A stretch of 64,000 bases of DNA from Rubrivivax albus (GCF_004016515.1 NZ_SACT01000003.1:310001-374000); one strand, 5' to 3'. Shown: positions 1 to 8,495, counted from the first letter of the stretch. Notes: a model not told the origin generated them from the letters alone. Made by a program: numbers and translations.

Positions 1-589
1 GTGCCAGCGGGGCACTGAGGGTCAGCGTCGGGTCGATCCAGGCGCGGTCGGCATAGCCCCAGGGTTCATCGAAGGAACGCTTGAGCGCCACCGCCCCGTC
101 GGTATCCCAAATCGTGGCCCAGCGGGTGACCTCGCTGCCCGTGCCTGCGGTGGTCGGCACCAGCCACAAGGGTGCACGGGCAAGCGCGGGCCAAGGGGCC
201 TGGCTGCGTACTGCAGCCGCCACAGCATCAAAGTCAGTCACCGCGGGCCGCGCCCTCAACAGCTTGGCCAGATCGAGCACGCTGCCGCCGCCCAGGCCCA
301 GCAGCACCGTTTCCGGCGCATGATCCAGGGCTTGCCACACGCGCGGTGCCAGCTGCCGCGCCACGGCCAGGGTGGACAGGCCCTCGGGCACGTCCACCCA
401 GTCGAGCAGCCGATCACCCAGGCCTTCCGCCCAGGCCGCCTGCAGGCCCAACGGCCGGGCCGGCGCGAAGGCCATCACGACCACCGGGCGACTGCCCAGT
501 TCGCCGGGCAGTGCCTGCGTGCATCCGCTCCCAAAGCGCACGGCCACCGGCATGTGCCAGTCGAACACAGCGGGCGCCGCCGAGGGCAT
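1..589 (-). CDS. Phosphonate-associated iron-containing alcohol dehydrogenase, N-terminal part (runs off the window)
   Basis: Open reading frame on the minus strand whose 3' part lies beyond base 1; about 196 residues are visible. The ATG at 589-587 overlaps the phnE stop as TGATG, so the two are translationally coupled. The translation shows the iron-ADH NAD-binding motif GGGSVLDLAK and the TTAGTGSEVT motif typical of group III Fe-ADHs. Position behind phnCDE fits the phosphonate-associated Fe-ADH family, expected to interconvert phosphonoacetaldehyde and 2-hydroxyethylphosphonate or act on a related alcohol. The substrate is inference; the fold assignment is firm. Confidence 0.85.
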   Translation of the reverse strand, partial: MPSAAPAVFDWHMPVAVRFGSGCTQALPGELGSRPVVVMAFAPARPLGLQAAWAEGLGDRLLDWVDVPEGLSTLAVARQLAPRVWQALDHAPETVLLGLGGGSVLDLAKLLRARPAVTDFDAVAAAVRSQAPWPALARAPLWLVPTTAGTGSEVTRWATIWDTDGAVALKRSFDEPWGYADRAWIDPTLTLSAPLA

Positions 590-1407
590 CAGATGAAGCG
601 CTTTCGCAGGGTGGCGGACAGCAGGTCGATCGCCGAGACACTGACCACCAGGATCAACAGCACCGCGCAGGTCTGCGCGTACTGGAAGCCCCGGATCACC
701 TCGAACAGCACGACGCCGATACCGCCGGCACCGACCATGCCCACCACGCTGGCGCTGCGCACGTTGCTCTCGAAACGGTAGAGCGTGAAGCTCAGCCAGA
801 GCGGCATGACCTGTGGCAGCACGCCGTAGACGATCTCCACCAGTTTGTGGGCGCCAGTGGCACGGATGCCCTCCACCGGCCGGGGGTCGATGGCCTCCAC
901 CGCCTCGGAGAACAGCTTGGCCAGGGTGCCCGTGGTGTGCACCGCCAGCGCCAGCACCCCCGCAAACGGGCCCAGGCCGACGGCAACGATGAACAGCATC
1001 GCGAACACCATCTCATTGATGGCGCGGCACGCGTCCATCAGACGGCGGACCGGCTGGTACAACCAGCGCGGCGCGATGTTGGCGCTGCTCATCAACCCCA
1101 TCGGCACCGCCGCCAGCACCGCCAGCAGCGTACCCCAGATGGCGATGTGGACCGTGATCACCATCTCGCGCAGGTAGATGCGCCAGTCGGTGAAGTCGGG
1201 GGGGAAGAAATCGGCCGCGTAGGTGCCGATGTTGCCGCTGTCGCGCCACAGGTCCAGCGGCCGGATCTCAGCCCCGTGCCAGGCCCAGGCCAGCACCAGC
1301 GCCACGGCGGCCCACCCGGCGTGACGCAGCCAGCCGGGCCGCTCGGCGGCGGCCTGGCGGGCGATGCGTTCCAGCGAAGCCGCACTCGGGGCGGCAGCAG
1401 CGTTCAT
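589..1407 (-). CDS. phnE: Phosphonate ABC transporter permease PhnE
   Basis: 272-residue inner-membrane permease. A first hydrophobic helix lies at about residues 30-43, and a block of helices from about residue 85 carries the binding-protein-dependent permease signature, including the loop around [14 protein letters not shown] near residue 230. It starts 16 bases after the phnD stop and ends overlapping the Fe-ADH start, so it is the third gene of the phnC-phnD-phnE-ADH operon. Length is typical of PhnE. The exact substrate among phosphonates, phosphite or phosphate esters cannot be read from the sequence. Confidence 0.92.
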   Translation of the reverse strand: MNAAAAPSAASLERIARQAAAERPGWLRHAGWAAVALVLAWAWHGAEIRPLDLWRDSGNIGTYAADFFPPDFTDWRIYLREMVITVHIAIWGTLLAVLAAVPMGLMSSANIAPRWLYQPVRRLMDACRAINEMVFAMLFIVAVGLGPFAGVLALAVHTTGTLAKLFSEAVEAIDPRPVEGIRATGAHKLVEIVYGVLPQVMPLWLSFTLYRFESNVRSASVVGMVGAGGIGVVLFEVIRGFQYAQTCAVLLILVVSVSAIDLLSATLRKRFI

Positions 1408-1423
1408 GACGCTTGCGGAGAGC

Positions 1424-2389
1424 TCACCTGCCGCTGAGCGCGTTCAGCTTGCCGTCGATCTCGGCCAGCGCCTTGGCCTTCTCCTCGGCCGACAGCTTGT
1501 CGTCGCCCTGAACCTTGGCACGACTCTTGAAGAGCTCGAGCTGGCGGATCGGGATCAGCTGGTCGTTGTTGCTGTCCCGGAAGCCGCCATAGTTGTAGAT
1601 GACACCCAGGATCTTCTTCTCCTCGGGATCGGTCTTCGCGTAGCCGAGGACGAAGTTCTTGAGCTTGGCCTTGACCGCAGGGTCGAGGTCGGTGCGCCAG
1701 ACGAACGGGTCGCTCGGGATCAGCGGGCTCTTCCAGAGCACCTTGAGCTGGCTGGCCAGTTCTGGCTTGCTGCTCTGCAGCTTGCCGAAGTCTTCGGTGT
1801 TGTTGGTGGCCACGTCCACCTGCCTGGCCAGCACCGCCTGCAGGTTGGCGCCGTGGCTGGCATTGCGGATCGACTTGAACGCGGTGCGGTGATCGACGCC
1901 GTTCTTCGCAAAGACATAGAACGTAGGGACCAGGAAGCCGGACGTCGAGTTCGGATCGCCGATGCTGAAGTTGATGTTCTTCGCGTTCTTCAATACATCA
2001 TCGAGGTTGTTGTACGGGCTGTCCTTGTGCGCAATCAACAGCGCGTGATACCCAAAGGTTCCATCGGCGTACATCACCTGGGCAAAGATCTCGCCGCTGG
2101 CGCGGTCGACGGCCTCCATCGCCGACTTGTTGCCGAACCAGGCCACCTGCACCTTGTTGAAGCGCATGGCCTCGATCACGCCGGCATAGTCGGGCGCGTA
2201 GAAGCTCCTGATCTTCAGGCCGGTCTTCTTCTCCATGTCGCGGAAGAAGGGCTCCCAGCGTTCGCGCTGGGTGCTGGCGCTGTCGGTGGCGATGACGCCG
2301 AAGTTGATCTCCTGGGCCTGCACGGCCGCGGTAGCGCAACTCAACGCGGCAAGGCTGGCCAGGGCCAGTCGACGGGTCATGGACGACAT
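1424..2389 (-). CDS. phnD: Phosphonate ABC transporter periplasmic binding protein PhnD
   Basis: 321 residues. The start at 2389 is chosen because GGAG lies about 8 bases upstream and the product then opens with a clean signal peptide ([19 protein letters not shown], cleavage expected near AVQAQ). The mature part begins [23 protein letters not shown], as in PhnD/PtxB receptors, and contains the [23 protein letters not shown] segment that lines the ligand cleft. It sits between phnC and phnE and should deliver phosphonate to the PhnCE transporter. Confidence 0.92.
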   Translation of the reverse strand: MSSMTRRLALASLAALSCATAAVQAQEINFGVIATDSASTQRERWEPFFRDMEKKTGLKIRSFYAPDYAGVIEAMRFNKVQVAWFGNKSAMEAVDRASGEIFAQVMYADGTFGYHALLIAHKDSPYNNLDDVLKNAKNINFSIGDPNSTSGFLVPTFYVFAKNGVDHRTAFKSIRNASHGANLQAVLARQVDVATNNTEDFGKLQSSKPELASQLKVLWKSPLIPSDPFVWRTDLDPAVKAKLKNFVLGYAKTDPEEKKILGVIYNYGGFRDSNNDQLIPIRQLELFKSRAKVQGDDKLSAEEKAKALAEIDGKLNALSGR

Positions 2390-2417
2390 GTCTTGTTTCT
2401 CCTCGGTTTCGGTTCGA

Positions 2418-3248
2418 TCAGGCCGCGGCCAGCAGGGACATCGGCGGGGGTTCGGACAAGGGATCCTCGATCTCCAGCTCCTCGACGGCCGTGCCGTAGA
2501 GGTCACGCAGGAAGGCAGGCGTCAGCTGCCGCGTCGGGCCGTCGAAGACGAGCTCGCCGTCGCGCAGCGCAATCACGCGCTCGCAGTAGCGGCGTGCCAG
2601 CGCCACGTGGTGCAGGCTCACGATCACCGTCATGCCACGTTCGCGGTTGATCTGCAGCAGCAGGTCCATCACGCGCCGCGTGGACTCCGGGTCCAGCGAC
2701 GCCACGGGCTCGTCGGCCAGCAGCAACTGCGCACCCTGCACCAGCACTCTAGCGATGGCTGCACGCTGCTGCTGCCCGCCGGACAAGGTGCTGGCCCGCT
2801 GGAAGGCTTGTTCCGCCAGCCCGATGGCATCCAGGGCATCCAGGGCACGGGCCTTTTCGCTGGTGTCGAAGCGGCCCAGCACCGCGCGCCATAGCGGCAG
2901 CTCCGGGGCCAGACCCGTGAGCACATTCGTCAGCACGGGCAGACGGCCAACCAGGTTGAACTGCTGGAAAATCACCCCGATGGCGCGTCGCTGCACCCGG
3001 ATGTCGTCGGCCAAGCGGCCACCCGCCTGCAACGGCCGGCCGAGCACAGCCACCTCTCCGCCGCGGGCGTCGAGCGTCTCAAGGCCGCACAGCGCACGGA
3101 TCAGGGTCGACTTGCCCGAGCCCGAGGCGCCAAGCAGGGCCACGCGCTCGCCGGCGCGGACTTCGAAGCCGACCCCACGCAACGCCCGGCGACCGCCGGG
3201 GAACGTCTTGTCGGCTTTCGCCACGCGCACGGCAACATCCAGCACCAT
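2418..3248 (-). CDS. phnC: Phosphonate ABC transporter ATP-binding protein PhnC
   Basis: 276-residue ATPase with Walker A GASGSGKST at residues 40-48, signature LSGGQQQR and Walker B LLLADEP. It is the first gene of the minus-strand operon and is followed after 28 bases by phnD. It faces the HD oxygenase gene across an 86-base divergent spacer that carries a 7-bp inverted repeat, so the two transcripts are probably co-regulated. Confidence 0.93.
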   Translation of the reverse strand: MVLDVAVRVAKADKTFPGGRRALRGVGFEVRAGERVALLGASGSGKSTLIRALCGLETLDARGGEVAVLGRPLQAGGRLADDIRVQRRAIGVIFQQFNLVGRLPVLTNVLTGLAPELPLWRAVLGRFDTSEKARALDALDAIGLAEQAFQRASTLSGGQQQRAAIARVLVQGAQLLLADEPVASLDPESTRRVMDLLLQINRERGMTVIVSLHHVALARRYCERVIALRDGELVFDGPTRQLTPAFLRDLYGTAVEELEIEDPLSEPPPMSLLAAA

Positions 3249-3283
3249 GGGGCGCGACGGTAGGCAGCATCGGTGACGATGCC

Positions 3284-3312
3284 GTGACGGTTGCGTGTCA
3301 AAGAGCCGTCAC
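3284..3312. promoter_or_regulatory. Inverted repeat between phnC and the HD-domain oxygenase
   Basis: GTGACGG at 3284-3290 and CCGTCAC at 3306-3312 form a perfect 7-bp inverted repeat with 15 bases between the arms. A further GTGACGA lies just upstream at about 3273-3279. Its position in the divergent spacer makes it a candidate operator for a phosphonate-responsive regulator, which is not encoded in this window. No good -10/-35 pair was identified. Confidence 0.4.
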
Positions 3313-3334
3313 ACAAGTGGCCGATCGTTGGAAC

Positions 3335-3898
3335 ATGACCGCAGACGACATTGCAGCGCTCTACGCCAGCCGTGGTGACCTGGCCTATGACGGCGAGGGC
3401 ATCACCCAATGGCAGCACGCCTGGCAGTGCGGCGAACTCGCGCGCGAAGCTGGCGCGACCCCGGCGCTGCAGCTGGCCGCTTGGCTGCACGACCTGGGCC
3501 ATCTGATGACGGGCCTGGACGGCACGCCCACGCTGCAGGGTCACGACGACCGCCACGAGTCCCTGGCCGCTCGCGTGCTCGAGCCGCTGTTCGGCACAGC
3601 GGTGGCCGCACCGGTGGCGCTGCATGTGCTGGCCAAGCGGTACCTGGTCAGCACGCAGCCACGCTACCGGGATCGCCTTTCGCCCGACTCCGTGCGCAGC
3701 TTGGCCCTGCAGGGTGGGACGATGGACGATGCGGCCTGCGGGGCGTTCGCCCGCCAGGCCTTTGCCGACGATGCCGTGCGGCTGCGGGTCTGGGATGACA
3801 CAGGCAAGCGCAGCGACTGGCAACCGGTGGTCGACGCCTCGGCTCGGCTGCGCAAGCTGATGGACGCGGTAGCCGCAGCCGAAGGCGGCCGACGCTGA
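3335..3898 (+). CDS. PhnZ-like HD-domain mixed-valent di-iron oxygenase (phosphonate-operon HD protein)
   Basis: 187 residues from the ATG at 3335; a longer GTG start at 3284 falls in the inverted repeat and is less likely. An HD metal site is visible as HAWQCGELA and HDLGH, with further His residues in the DDRHES segment. Tyr18 and Glu21 (YDGE) have the same Y-x2-E spacing as the mobile Tyr/Glu pair of PhnZ. PhnZ cleaves (R)-1-hydroxy-2-aminoethylphosphonate to glycine and phosphate with O2. Divergent placement from phnCDE supports oxidative phosphonate use. No PhnY-type hydroxylase is next to it, so the true substrate is open; TmpB-like chemistry is an alternative. Confidence 0.78.
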   Translation: MTADDIAALYASRGDLAYDGEGITQWQHAWQCGELAREAGATPALQLAAWLHDLGHLMTGLDGTPTLQGHDDRHESLAARVLEPLFGTAVAAPVALHVLAKRYLVSTQPRYRDRLSPDSVRSLALQGGTMDDAACGAFARQAFADDAVRLRVWDDTGKRSDWQPVVDASARLRKLMDAVAAAEGGRR

Positions 3899-3899
3899 C

Positions 3900-4796
3900 C
3901 TATTGGTACAGCCCGGCCTCGCCCTCCGGCCGCGTCTTGAAGCGCCGGTGCACCCACAGGTACTGCGCCGGCATGCGCCGGATCTCGGTCTCGATCCAGG
4001 CGTTCATCGTGGCGGCGTCGGCCGCCGCATCGTCGGTGGGCCAGTGGGTCCAGGGTTCGCCGAAGCGCACGCGCCAGCCCTGGCCGCCGGGCAGCATTTC
4101 GGCCACCACCGGCTGCACCACCATCTTCAGGCTGCGGGCCATCTTCGAAGGCGCCAGCAGCGTGGACGCCGGCACGCCGAAGAAGGGCGCGAACACGGTC
4201 TCCTTGCGGCCGAAGTCCATGTCCGGCAGGTTGAAGAAGGCCATGCGCCGCTTGCGGATGGCGCGCACCAGCGGCAGCGCGCCCTGGTCGTGCCGCTCGA
4301 AGACCTCGCCGCCGCCGAAACGCAGCCGGCCGCGGCGCATCGCGGTGTCGAACACCGGGTTGCTCTGCGCCTGGTAGATCGAGCCCACCCACTGGGTCTG
4401 GAACAGTTGCGTAGCCACGCCGGCGACGTCCAGCGCCATGAAGTGCGGCACCAGCCACATCACCGGCTGCGCGCTGCGTGCGGCCAGGCCGATGTCGCCT
4501 TCCACATGGATCAGCCGCTTCAGCCGCTCGGGGCGGGCGTACCAGAGCAGCCCGCGCTCGAGCAGGCTGCGGCCCAACCAGCCGAAGTGGTCGCGCACCA
4601 GGGCCTCGCGCTCGGCAGTGCCCATCTCGGGAAAGCAGAGTTCCAGGTTGCGCCTCGCGATGCGCCGGCGGCTGCCGCCCACGCGGTACAGCAGGGCGCC
4701 GAAGCTGCGGCCAACCGCCGCCTGCACCGACAGCGGCAGCCACTGCAGCCACCACAGCAGCCCCAGCAGCAGTCGGGCCATCATCCGCCCCATCAT
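3900..4796 (-). CDS. Lysophospholipid / lipid A acyltransferase, LpxL-LpxM family (second of pair)
   Basis: 298 residues. The ATG at 4796 overlaps the stop of the preceding acyltransferase (ATGA). An N-terminal hydrophobic helix is followed by the HX4D catalytic motif in [11 protein letters not shown] and a [22 protein letters not shown] segment typical of lauroyl/myristoyl acyl-ACP acyltransferases. It should act on the inner face of the cytoplasmic membrane in late lipid A acylation. It ends one base from the convergent HD oxygenase gene. Which acyl position it serves cannot be told. Confidence 0.85.
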   Translation of the reverse strand: MMGRMMARLLLGLLWWLQWLPLSVQAAVGRSFGALLYRVGGSRRRIARRNLELCFPEMGTAEREALVRDHFGWLGRSLLERGLLWYARPERLKRLIHVEGDIGLAARSAQPVMWLVPHFMALDVAGVATQLFQTQWVGSIYQAQSNPVFDTAMRRGRLRFGGGEVFERHDQGALPLVRAIRKRRMAFFNLPDMDFGRKETVFAPFFGVPASTLLAPSKMARSLKMVVQPVVAEMLPGGQGWRVRFGEPWTHWPTDDAAADAATMNAWIETEIRRMPAQYLWVHRRFKTRPEGEAGLYQ

Positions 4797-5635
4797 TCGC
4801 TGGGCCCCTTGTAGCGAAAGTAGCCCCACAGGTACTGCTGCGGGCACTGGCGGATGACGGCTTCCATCGACGCGTTGATGGCGGTGGCCGCGGCCACTTC
4901 GTCGGCGTCCTCCGCCGGCGGGTGCGCCAGCGGCTGCGCATGCACCACGTAGCCCTGGCCCCGAGGCAGCCGTTCGCACCACAGCACGGCCAGTGCCGCG
5001 CCGCTCTGGCGTGCCAGGCGCACCGCCAGCGTCATCGTGAAGGCCGGCTTGCCGAAGAACGGCGCCCACACGCCCATGCCCTTGGGCGGCACCTGGTCGG
5101 GCAGCATGCCCACGGTCTGCCCGGCCTTGAGCACGCGCAGCAGCTGACGCACGCCGCCCACCGAAGCGGGCGCCGTCATCAGCCCCGGGCGGGCGCGTGC
5201 GGTCTCCTCCAGCCGGCGCACGAAGGCGTTCTCGGCCGGGCGGTACAGCGCGGTCATCGGCCATTGCTCGCCAAAGCGTTCGGCATAGGCCTGGCCGGCC
5301 ACCTCGAAGCTGCCCAGGTGCGGTGTCAGCAGCACCACGCCGCGGTGGGCCTCCAGCAGCCCGGCCAGCCAGGTGTCGCCGTCCCAGCGCACCGGGTCGG
5401 CCAGCGGCCGGCCCGGCGGGCGCAGCCACAGCCGCGGCAGCTCGGCAATCATGCGGCCGGCCTCGTGCACCGCCGCGCGCACGGTGGCCTCGTCCACGCC
5501 GGCCAGCGCCGCATTCGTGCGCATGCGCCGGCGGTAGCGCTCCGAGCCCCACCAGGCCAGGCGCCCCAGCCCCGCGCCCAGCGCGTGCAGAAGCCACAGC
5601 GGGCGCCGGCCCAGCCAGCGCAACAGGAACATCAT
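4793..5635 (-). CDS. Lysophospholipid / lipid A acyltransferase, LpxL-LpxM family (first of pair)
   Basis: 280 residues from the ATG at 5635. A GTG six codons upstream at 5653 would overlap the metK -10 element and is less likely. The HX4E motif lies in [11 protein letters not shown], followed by a [21 protein letters not shown] segment as in LpxL/HtrB. It is transcribed away from metK and coupled to a second, divergent paralogue by a 4-base overlap. The pair probably adds the two secondary acyl chains of lipid A. Confidence 0.85.
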   Translation of the reverse strand: MMFLLRWLGRRPLWLLHALGAGLGRLAWWGSERYRRRMRTNAALAGVDEATVRAAVHEAGRMIAELPRLWLRPPGRPLADPVRWDGDTWLAGLLEAHRGVVLLTPHLGSFEVAGQAYAERFGEQWPMTALYRPAENAFVRRLEETARARPGLMTAPASVGGVRQLLRVLKAGQTVGMLPDQVPPKGMGVWAPFFGKPAFTMTLAVRLARQSGAALAVLWCERLPRGQGYVVHAQPLAHPPAEDADEVAAATAINASMEAVIRQCPQQYLWGYFRYKGPSE

Positions 5636-5641
5636 GCTTCG

Positions 5642-5647
5642 TATAAT
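5642..5647 (+). promoter_or_regulatory. Consensus -10 element of metK
   Basis: A perfect TATAAT lies just upstream of the structured metK leader. No good -35 hexamer was found 17 bases upstream. A start about 6-7 bases downstream would place the 5' end exactly at the first stem of the putative riboswitch. Confidence 0.55.
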
Positions 5648-5653
5648 CGGCAC

Positions 5654-5722
5654 GTCGCCGAGTTAAAGGACAACTTGCGGGGCGACAGCACCGGCCACGG
5701 TGCGCCAAGTACCGCTAAAGCG
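5654..5722 (+). promoter_or_regulatory. Candidate SAM-II-type riboswitch in the metK leader
   Basis: GTCGCC (5654-5659) pairs with GGCGAC (5681-5686) to close a loop. ACTTG within that loop (5673-5677) pairs with CAAGT (5706-5710) outside it, giving an H-type pseudoknot. An optional hairpin GCACC/GGTGC (5688-5703) separates the strands, and the element ends in GCTAAAGCG. Stem, loop strand, pseudoknot and a terminal GCUAAA box are the architecture of SAM-II. A second GGCGAC at 5750-5755, next to the ribosome binding site, could compete for GTCGCC. Covariance search has not been done. Confidence 0.58.
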
Positions 5723-5782
5723 TTCGCCGCATTCCAGGCAGTTCGGGTTGGCGACGCAACACTGCAACCTCTGGAGTCTATT

Positions 5783-6964
5783 GTGGCGAACGATTTCCTC
5801 TTCACATCCGAATCCGTCTCCGAAGGTCACCCCGACAAGGTGGCCGACCAGGTCTCGGATGCCATCCTCGACGCGATCTTCAAGCAGGACCCCAAGAGCC
5901 GGGTCGCGGCCGAGACGCTGACCAACACCGGCCTCGTGGTGCTGGCCGGTGAGATCACCACCAACGCGGTGGTCGACTACATCCAGGTCGCGCGCGACAC
6001 CATCAAGCGCATCGGCTACGACAACACCGAGTACGGCATCGACTACAAGGGCTGCGCGGTGCTGGTGGCCTACGACAAGCAGAGCAACGACATCGCGCAG
6101 GGCGTGGACCACGCCAGCGACGACCACCTGAACACCGGCGCCGGCGACCAGGGCCTGATGTTCGGCTACGCCTGCGACGAGACGCCGGAGCTGATGCCCG
6201 CGCCGATCTACTACGCGCATCGCCTGGTGGAGCGCCAGGCCCAGCTGCGCAAGGACGGCCGCCTGCCCTTCCTGCGCCCGGACGCCAAGAGCCAGGTGAC
6301 GATGCGCTACGTGGACGGCAAGCCGCACAGCATCGACACCGTGGTGCTGAGCAGCCAGCACAGCCCCGACCAGAGCGAGACCGCCACCAAGATGAAGGCC
6401 AGCTTCATCGAGGCCGTGATCGAGGAGATCATCAAGCCGGTGCTGCCCAAGGAATGGCTGCAGGACACCAAGTACCTGATCAACCCCACCGGCCGTTTCG
6501 TCGTCGGCGGCCCGCAGGGCGACTGCGGTCTGACCGGCCGCAAGATCATCGTCGACACCTACGGCGGCGCCTGCCCGCACGGCGGCGGCGCCTTCAGCGG
6601 CAAGGACCCGAGCAAGGTCGACCGTTCCGCCGCCTACGCCACACGCTACGTGGCCAAGAACGTGGTGGCCGCCGGCCTGGCCAAGCAGTGCCAGATCCAG
6701 GTGGCCTATGCCATCGGCGTGGCGCGGCCGATGAACATCACCGTCTACACCGAAGGCACCGGTGTCATCCCCGACGAGCAGATCGCCAAGCTGGTGCAGG
6801 AGCACTTCGACCTGCGGCCCAAGGGCATCATCCAGATGCTGGACCTGCTGCGCCCGATCTACGAGAAGACCGCGGCCTACGGCCACTTCGGCCGCGAAGA
6901 GCCCGAGTTCACGTGGGAGAGGACCGACAAGGCAGCCGCGCTGCGCGCGGCTGCGGGCCTGTAA
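5783..6964 (+). CDS. metK: S-adenosylmethionine synthetase
   Basis: 393 residues, making S-adenosylmethionine from methionine and ATP. The GTG start at 5783 is chosen because GGAG lies 9 bases upstream and the product then begins [22 protein letters not shown], as in other MetK proteins. The three domains are complete, including the [12 protein letters not shown] and [19 protein letters not shown] motifs. The C-terminal codons ([13 protein letters not shown], stop) recur 116 bases downstream with different synonymous codons. A pseudoknotted leader suggests feedback by SAM. Confidence 0.97.
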   Translation: MANDFLFTSESVSEGHPDKVADQVSDAILDAIFKQDPKSRVAAETLTNTGLVVLAGEITTNAVVDYIQVARDTIKRIGYDNTEYGIDYKGCAVLVAYDKQSNDIAQGVDHASDDHLNTGAGDQGLMFGYACDETPELMPAPIYYAHRLVERQAQLRKDGRLPFLRPDAKSQVTMRYVDGKPHSIDTVVLSSQHSPDQSETATKMKASFIEAVIEEIIKPVLPKEWLQDTKYLINPTGRFVVGGPQGDCGLTGRKIIVDTYGGACPHGGGAFSGKDPSKVDRSAAYATRYVAKNVVAAGLAKQCQIQVAYAIGVARPMNITVYTEGTGVIPDEQIAKLVQEHFDLRPKGIIQMLDLLRPIYEKTAAYGHFGREEPEFTWERTDKAAALRAAAGL

Positions 6965-7000
6965 GGCCCTGAGCGAAGCGAGCTTGGCAGTTCTGGGGCT

Positions 7001-7030
7001 GCACTCATATCGCGTCAGCGATGTGAGTGC
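7001..7030 (+). other. Hairpin in metK trailer, copy 1
   Basis: GCACTCATATCGC (7001-7013) and GCGATGTGAGTGC (7018-7030) form a 13-bp stem with one G-U wobble and a GTCA loop. It is followed by GGACCAAGG. A homologous stem occurs in copy 2. Confidence 0.7.
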
Positions 7031-7086
7031 GGACCAAGGTACCGACAAGGCTGCGGCGCTACGCGCTGCGGCCGGCCTGTAAGCCC

Positions 7087-7103
7087 GCCGCGCGAAGCGC
7101 GGC
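7087..7103 (+). terminator. GC-rich hairpin after the second metK tail
   Basis: GCCGCGC, GAA loop, GCGCGGC: a perfect 7-bp stem 5 bases after the relic stop codon, followed by a weak T-rich stretch. It looks like the intrinsic terminator of the relic metK; the equivalent in copy 1 (about 6966-6988) is degraded. Confidence 0.45.
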
Positions 7104-7121
7104 TTGTCCTTGCGCGGGCGA

Positions 7122-7150
7122 CGCTCATGTCCGCGCAGCGGATGTGGGCG
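7122..7150 (+). other. Hairpin in metK trailer, copy 2
   Basis: CGCTCATGTCCGC (7122-7134) and GCGGATGTGGGCG (7138-7150) form a 13-bp stem with three wobble pairs and a GCA loop, followed by AAGACCAAGG. Sequence differs from copy 1 but pairing is kept, which is what a structure under selection would show. Confidence 0.65.
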
Positions 7151-7185
7151 AAGACCAAGGCACAGTCAAGGCCGCTCAGGACGCA

Positions 7186-7222
7186 CCTTGAAATTCCCGC
7201 ATGTCGTGCGGGAATTTCAAGG
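7186..7222. repeat. Perfect 16-bp palindrome upstream of the DUF4143 ATPase gene
   Basis: CCTTGAAATTCCCGCA (7186-7201) and its exact reverse complement (7207-7222) flank a 5-base spacer TGTCG. The element ends 11 bases before the chosen start codon, so it would sit over the ribosome binding region of the mRNA or act as an operator. It is AT-richer than its surroundings. No second copy was found in the window. Confidence 0.85.
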
Positions 7223-7233
7223 TAGCATCCCGC

Positions 7234-8379
7234 ATGCTCGATCGCCCACTCCTGGCTGCCGCGCTGGACCGCGCACTCGCCCGCAGTCCGGCGGTAGCGC
7301 TGGTGGGTCCGCGGCAGGTGGGCAAGACCACGCTGGCGCGCGCACGGTTGCCGGCCGACTCGCCGAACTGGTTCGATCTGGAGGACCCCGCCGCAGCGGC
7401 AGCACTGACGCAGCCGCTGAGCGTGCTGCGCGACCTGCGCGGCCTGGTGGTGATCGACGAGGTGCAGCATGCGCCCGACCTGTTCAAGCCGCTGCGCGTG
7501 CTGATCGACAGGCCGGGCCAATCCACACGCTTCCTTCTGCTGGGCAGCGCATCGCCGACGCTGCTGCGCCAGGCCGCCGAATCGCTGACCGGCCGCATCG
7601 AGATCATCGAAGCTGGCGGCTTCACGCTCGCCGACACCGGGCCTACCAGTGCGGCCGGACTGTGGTGGCGCGGTGGCTTCCCGCGCTCCTTCCTCTCGGC
7701 CAGCGACGCCGACAGCCGTGCCTGGCGGCAGGGCTTCATCCGCAACACCGTCGAGCGCGACCTGCCGCAACTCGGCCTGAACGCGCCGGCGCCGGCCATC
7801 CACCGCTTCTGGTCGATGCTGGCGCACTACCACGGCCAGGTCTGGAACGCCGCGGATCCCGCGCGCTCGCTGGGCGTCAACGAGAGCACGGTGCGCCGCT
7901 ACCTCGACTGGATGACGCAGGCCTACCTGGTGCGCCAGCTGCAGCCCTGGCATGCCAACCTGGGCAAGCGGCAGGTGAAGGCGCCCAAGGTCTACCTGCG
8001 CGACAGCGGCCTGTTGCACGAACTGTTGGGTGCCGGTGACGCCACGGCGCTGCTCCGGCACCCCAAGGCCGGTGCCTCCTGGGAAGGATTCGCGCTCGAC
8101 CAGGTGCTGCGCATCGCGCAGCCGGACGAAGCCTGGTTCTGGGCCACGCACGGCGGCGCCGAACTCGACCTGCTGATGATCAAGGACGGCCGGCGCGTCG
8201 GTGTCGAATTCAAGCTGAGCGACGCCCCGGCGCTGACACCGTCGATGCGCATCGCGCTCGGCGACTTGGGACTGGAACGCCTCTACGTCGTGTACCCCGG
8301 CAGCCGACGCTACGCGCTGGCCGACCGGGTCGAGGCCGTGCCGTTGACCGCACTGCTGCCGGAGCCGGACGTCGCCTGA
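7234..8379 (+). CDS. AAA ATPase with DUF4143 domain (AAA_14 family)
   Basis: 381 residues from the ATG at 7234; an in-frame ATG at 7201 lies inside the palindrome and is rejected. Walker A GPRQVGKT at residues 25-32, Walker B LVVIDEVQ at 71-78, sensor LLLGSAS near 101. The C-terminal DUF4143 half carries a winged-helix-like stretch (VNESTVRRYLDWMTQAYLVRQL) and a restriction-endonuclease-like GAELDLLMIKDGR...VEFK segment. These proteins are common, patchily distributed accessory genes whose role is unknown; toxin-antitoxin or mobile-cassette roles have been suggested. It is probably part of the island inserted behind metK. Confidence 0.88.
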   Translation: MLDRPLLAAALDRALARSPAVALVGPRQVGKTTLARARLPADSPNWFDLEDPAAAAALTQPLSVLRDLRGLVVIDEVQHAPDLFKPLRVLIDRPGQSTRFLLLGSASPTLLRQAAESLTGRIEIIEAGGFTLADTGPTSAAGLWWRGGFPRSFLSASDADSRAWRQGFIRNTVERDLPQLGLNAPAPAIHRFWSMLAHYHGQVWNAADPARSLGVNESTVRRYLDWMTQAYLVRQLQPWHANLGKRQVKAPKVYLRDSGLLHELLGAGDATALLRHPKAGASWEGFALDQVLRIAQPDEAWFWATHGGAELDLLMIKDGRRVGVEFKLSDAPALTPSMRIALGDLGLERLYVVYPGSRRYALADRVEAVPLTALLPEPDVA

Positions 8380-8495
8380 GCGCACGCCCGGGGCTGACCC
8401 CGTGACCGTTAGGATTGCCTCGAACGACGCCAACCGGCAACTACCCGGCCAGACGACATCACGCCCACGGTGCGTCCATGCACCGGGAGACCCGC

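Larger units (their letters stand above)
6925..7160 (+). repeat. Diverged direct repeat of the metK 3' end and its trailer
   Basis: The last 14 codons of metK (6925-6966 region) recur at 7041-7082 and encode the same peptide [13 protein letters not shown] plus TAA, but about six codons differ, all synonymously. The following trailers also align: a GAA-capped stem region, then a 13-bp hairpin, then ACCAAGG (7033-7039 and 7154-7160). The unit length is about 116-120 bases. Synonymous-only divergence means the second copy was once the end of a working metK, so this is a recombination scar or xenologous insertion, not a recent slippage duplication. Confidence 0.85.

Noticed and set aside
7201..7203. 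ATG inside the palindrome as the start of the DUF4143 ATPase
   Set aside because: It would place 11 extra residues encoded by the palindrome before a normal AAA_14 N-terminus; the ATG at 7234 fits the family better.
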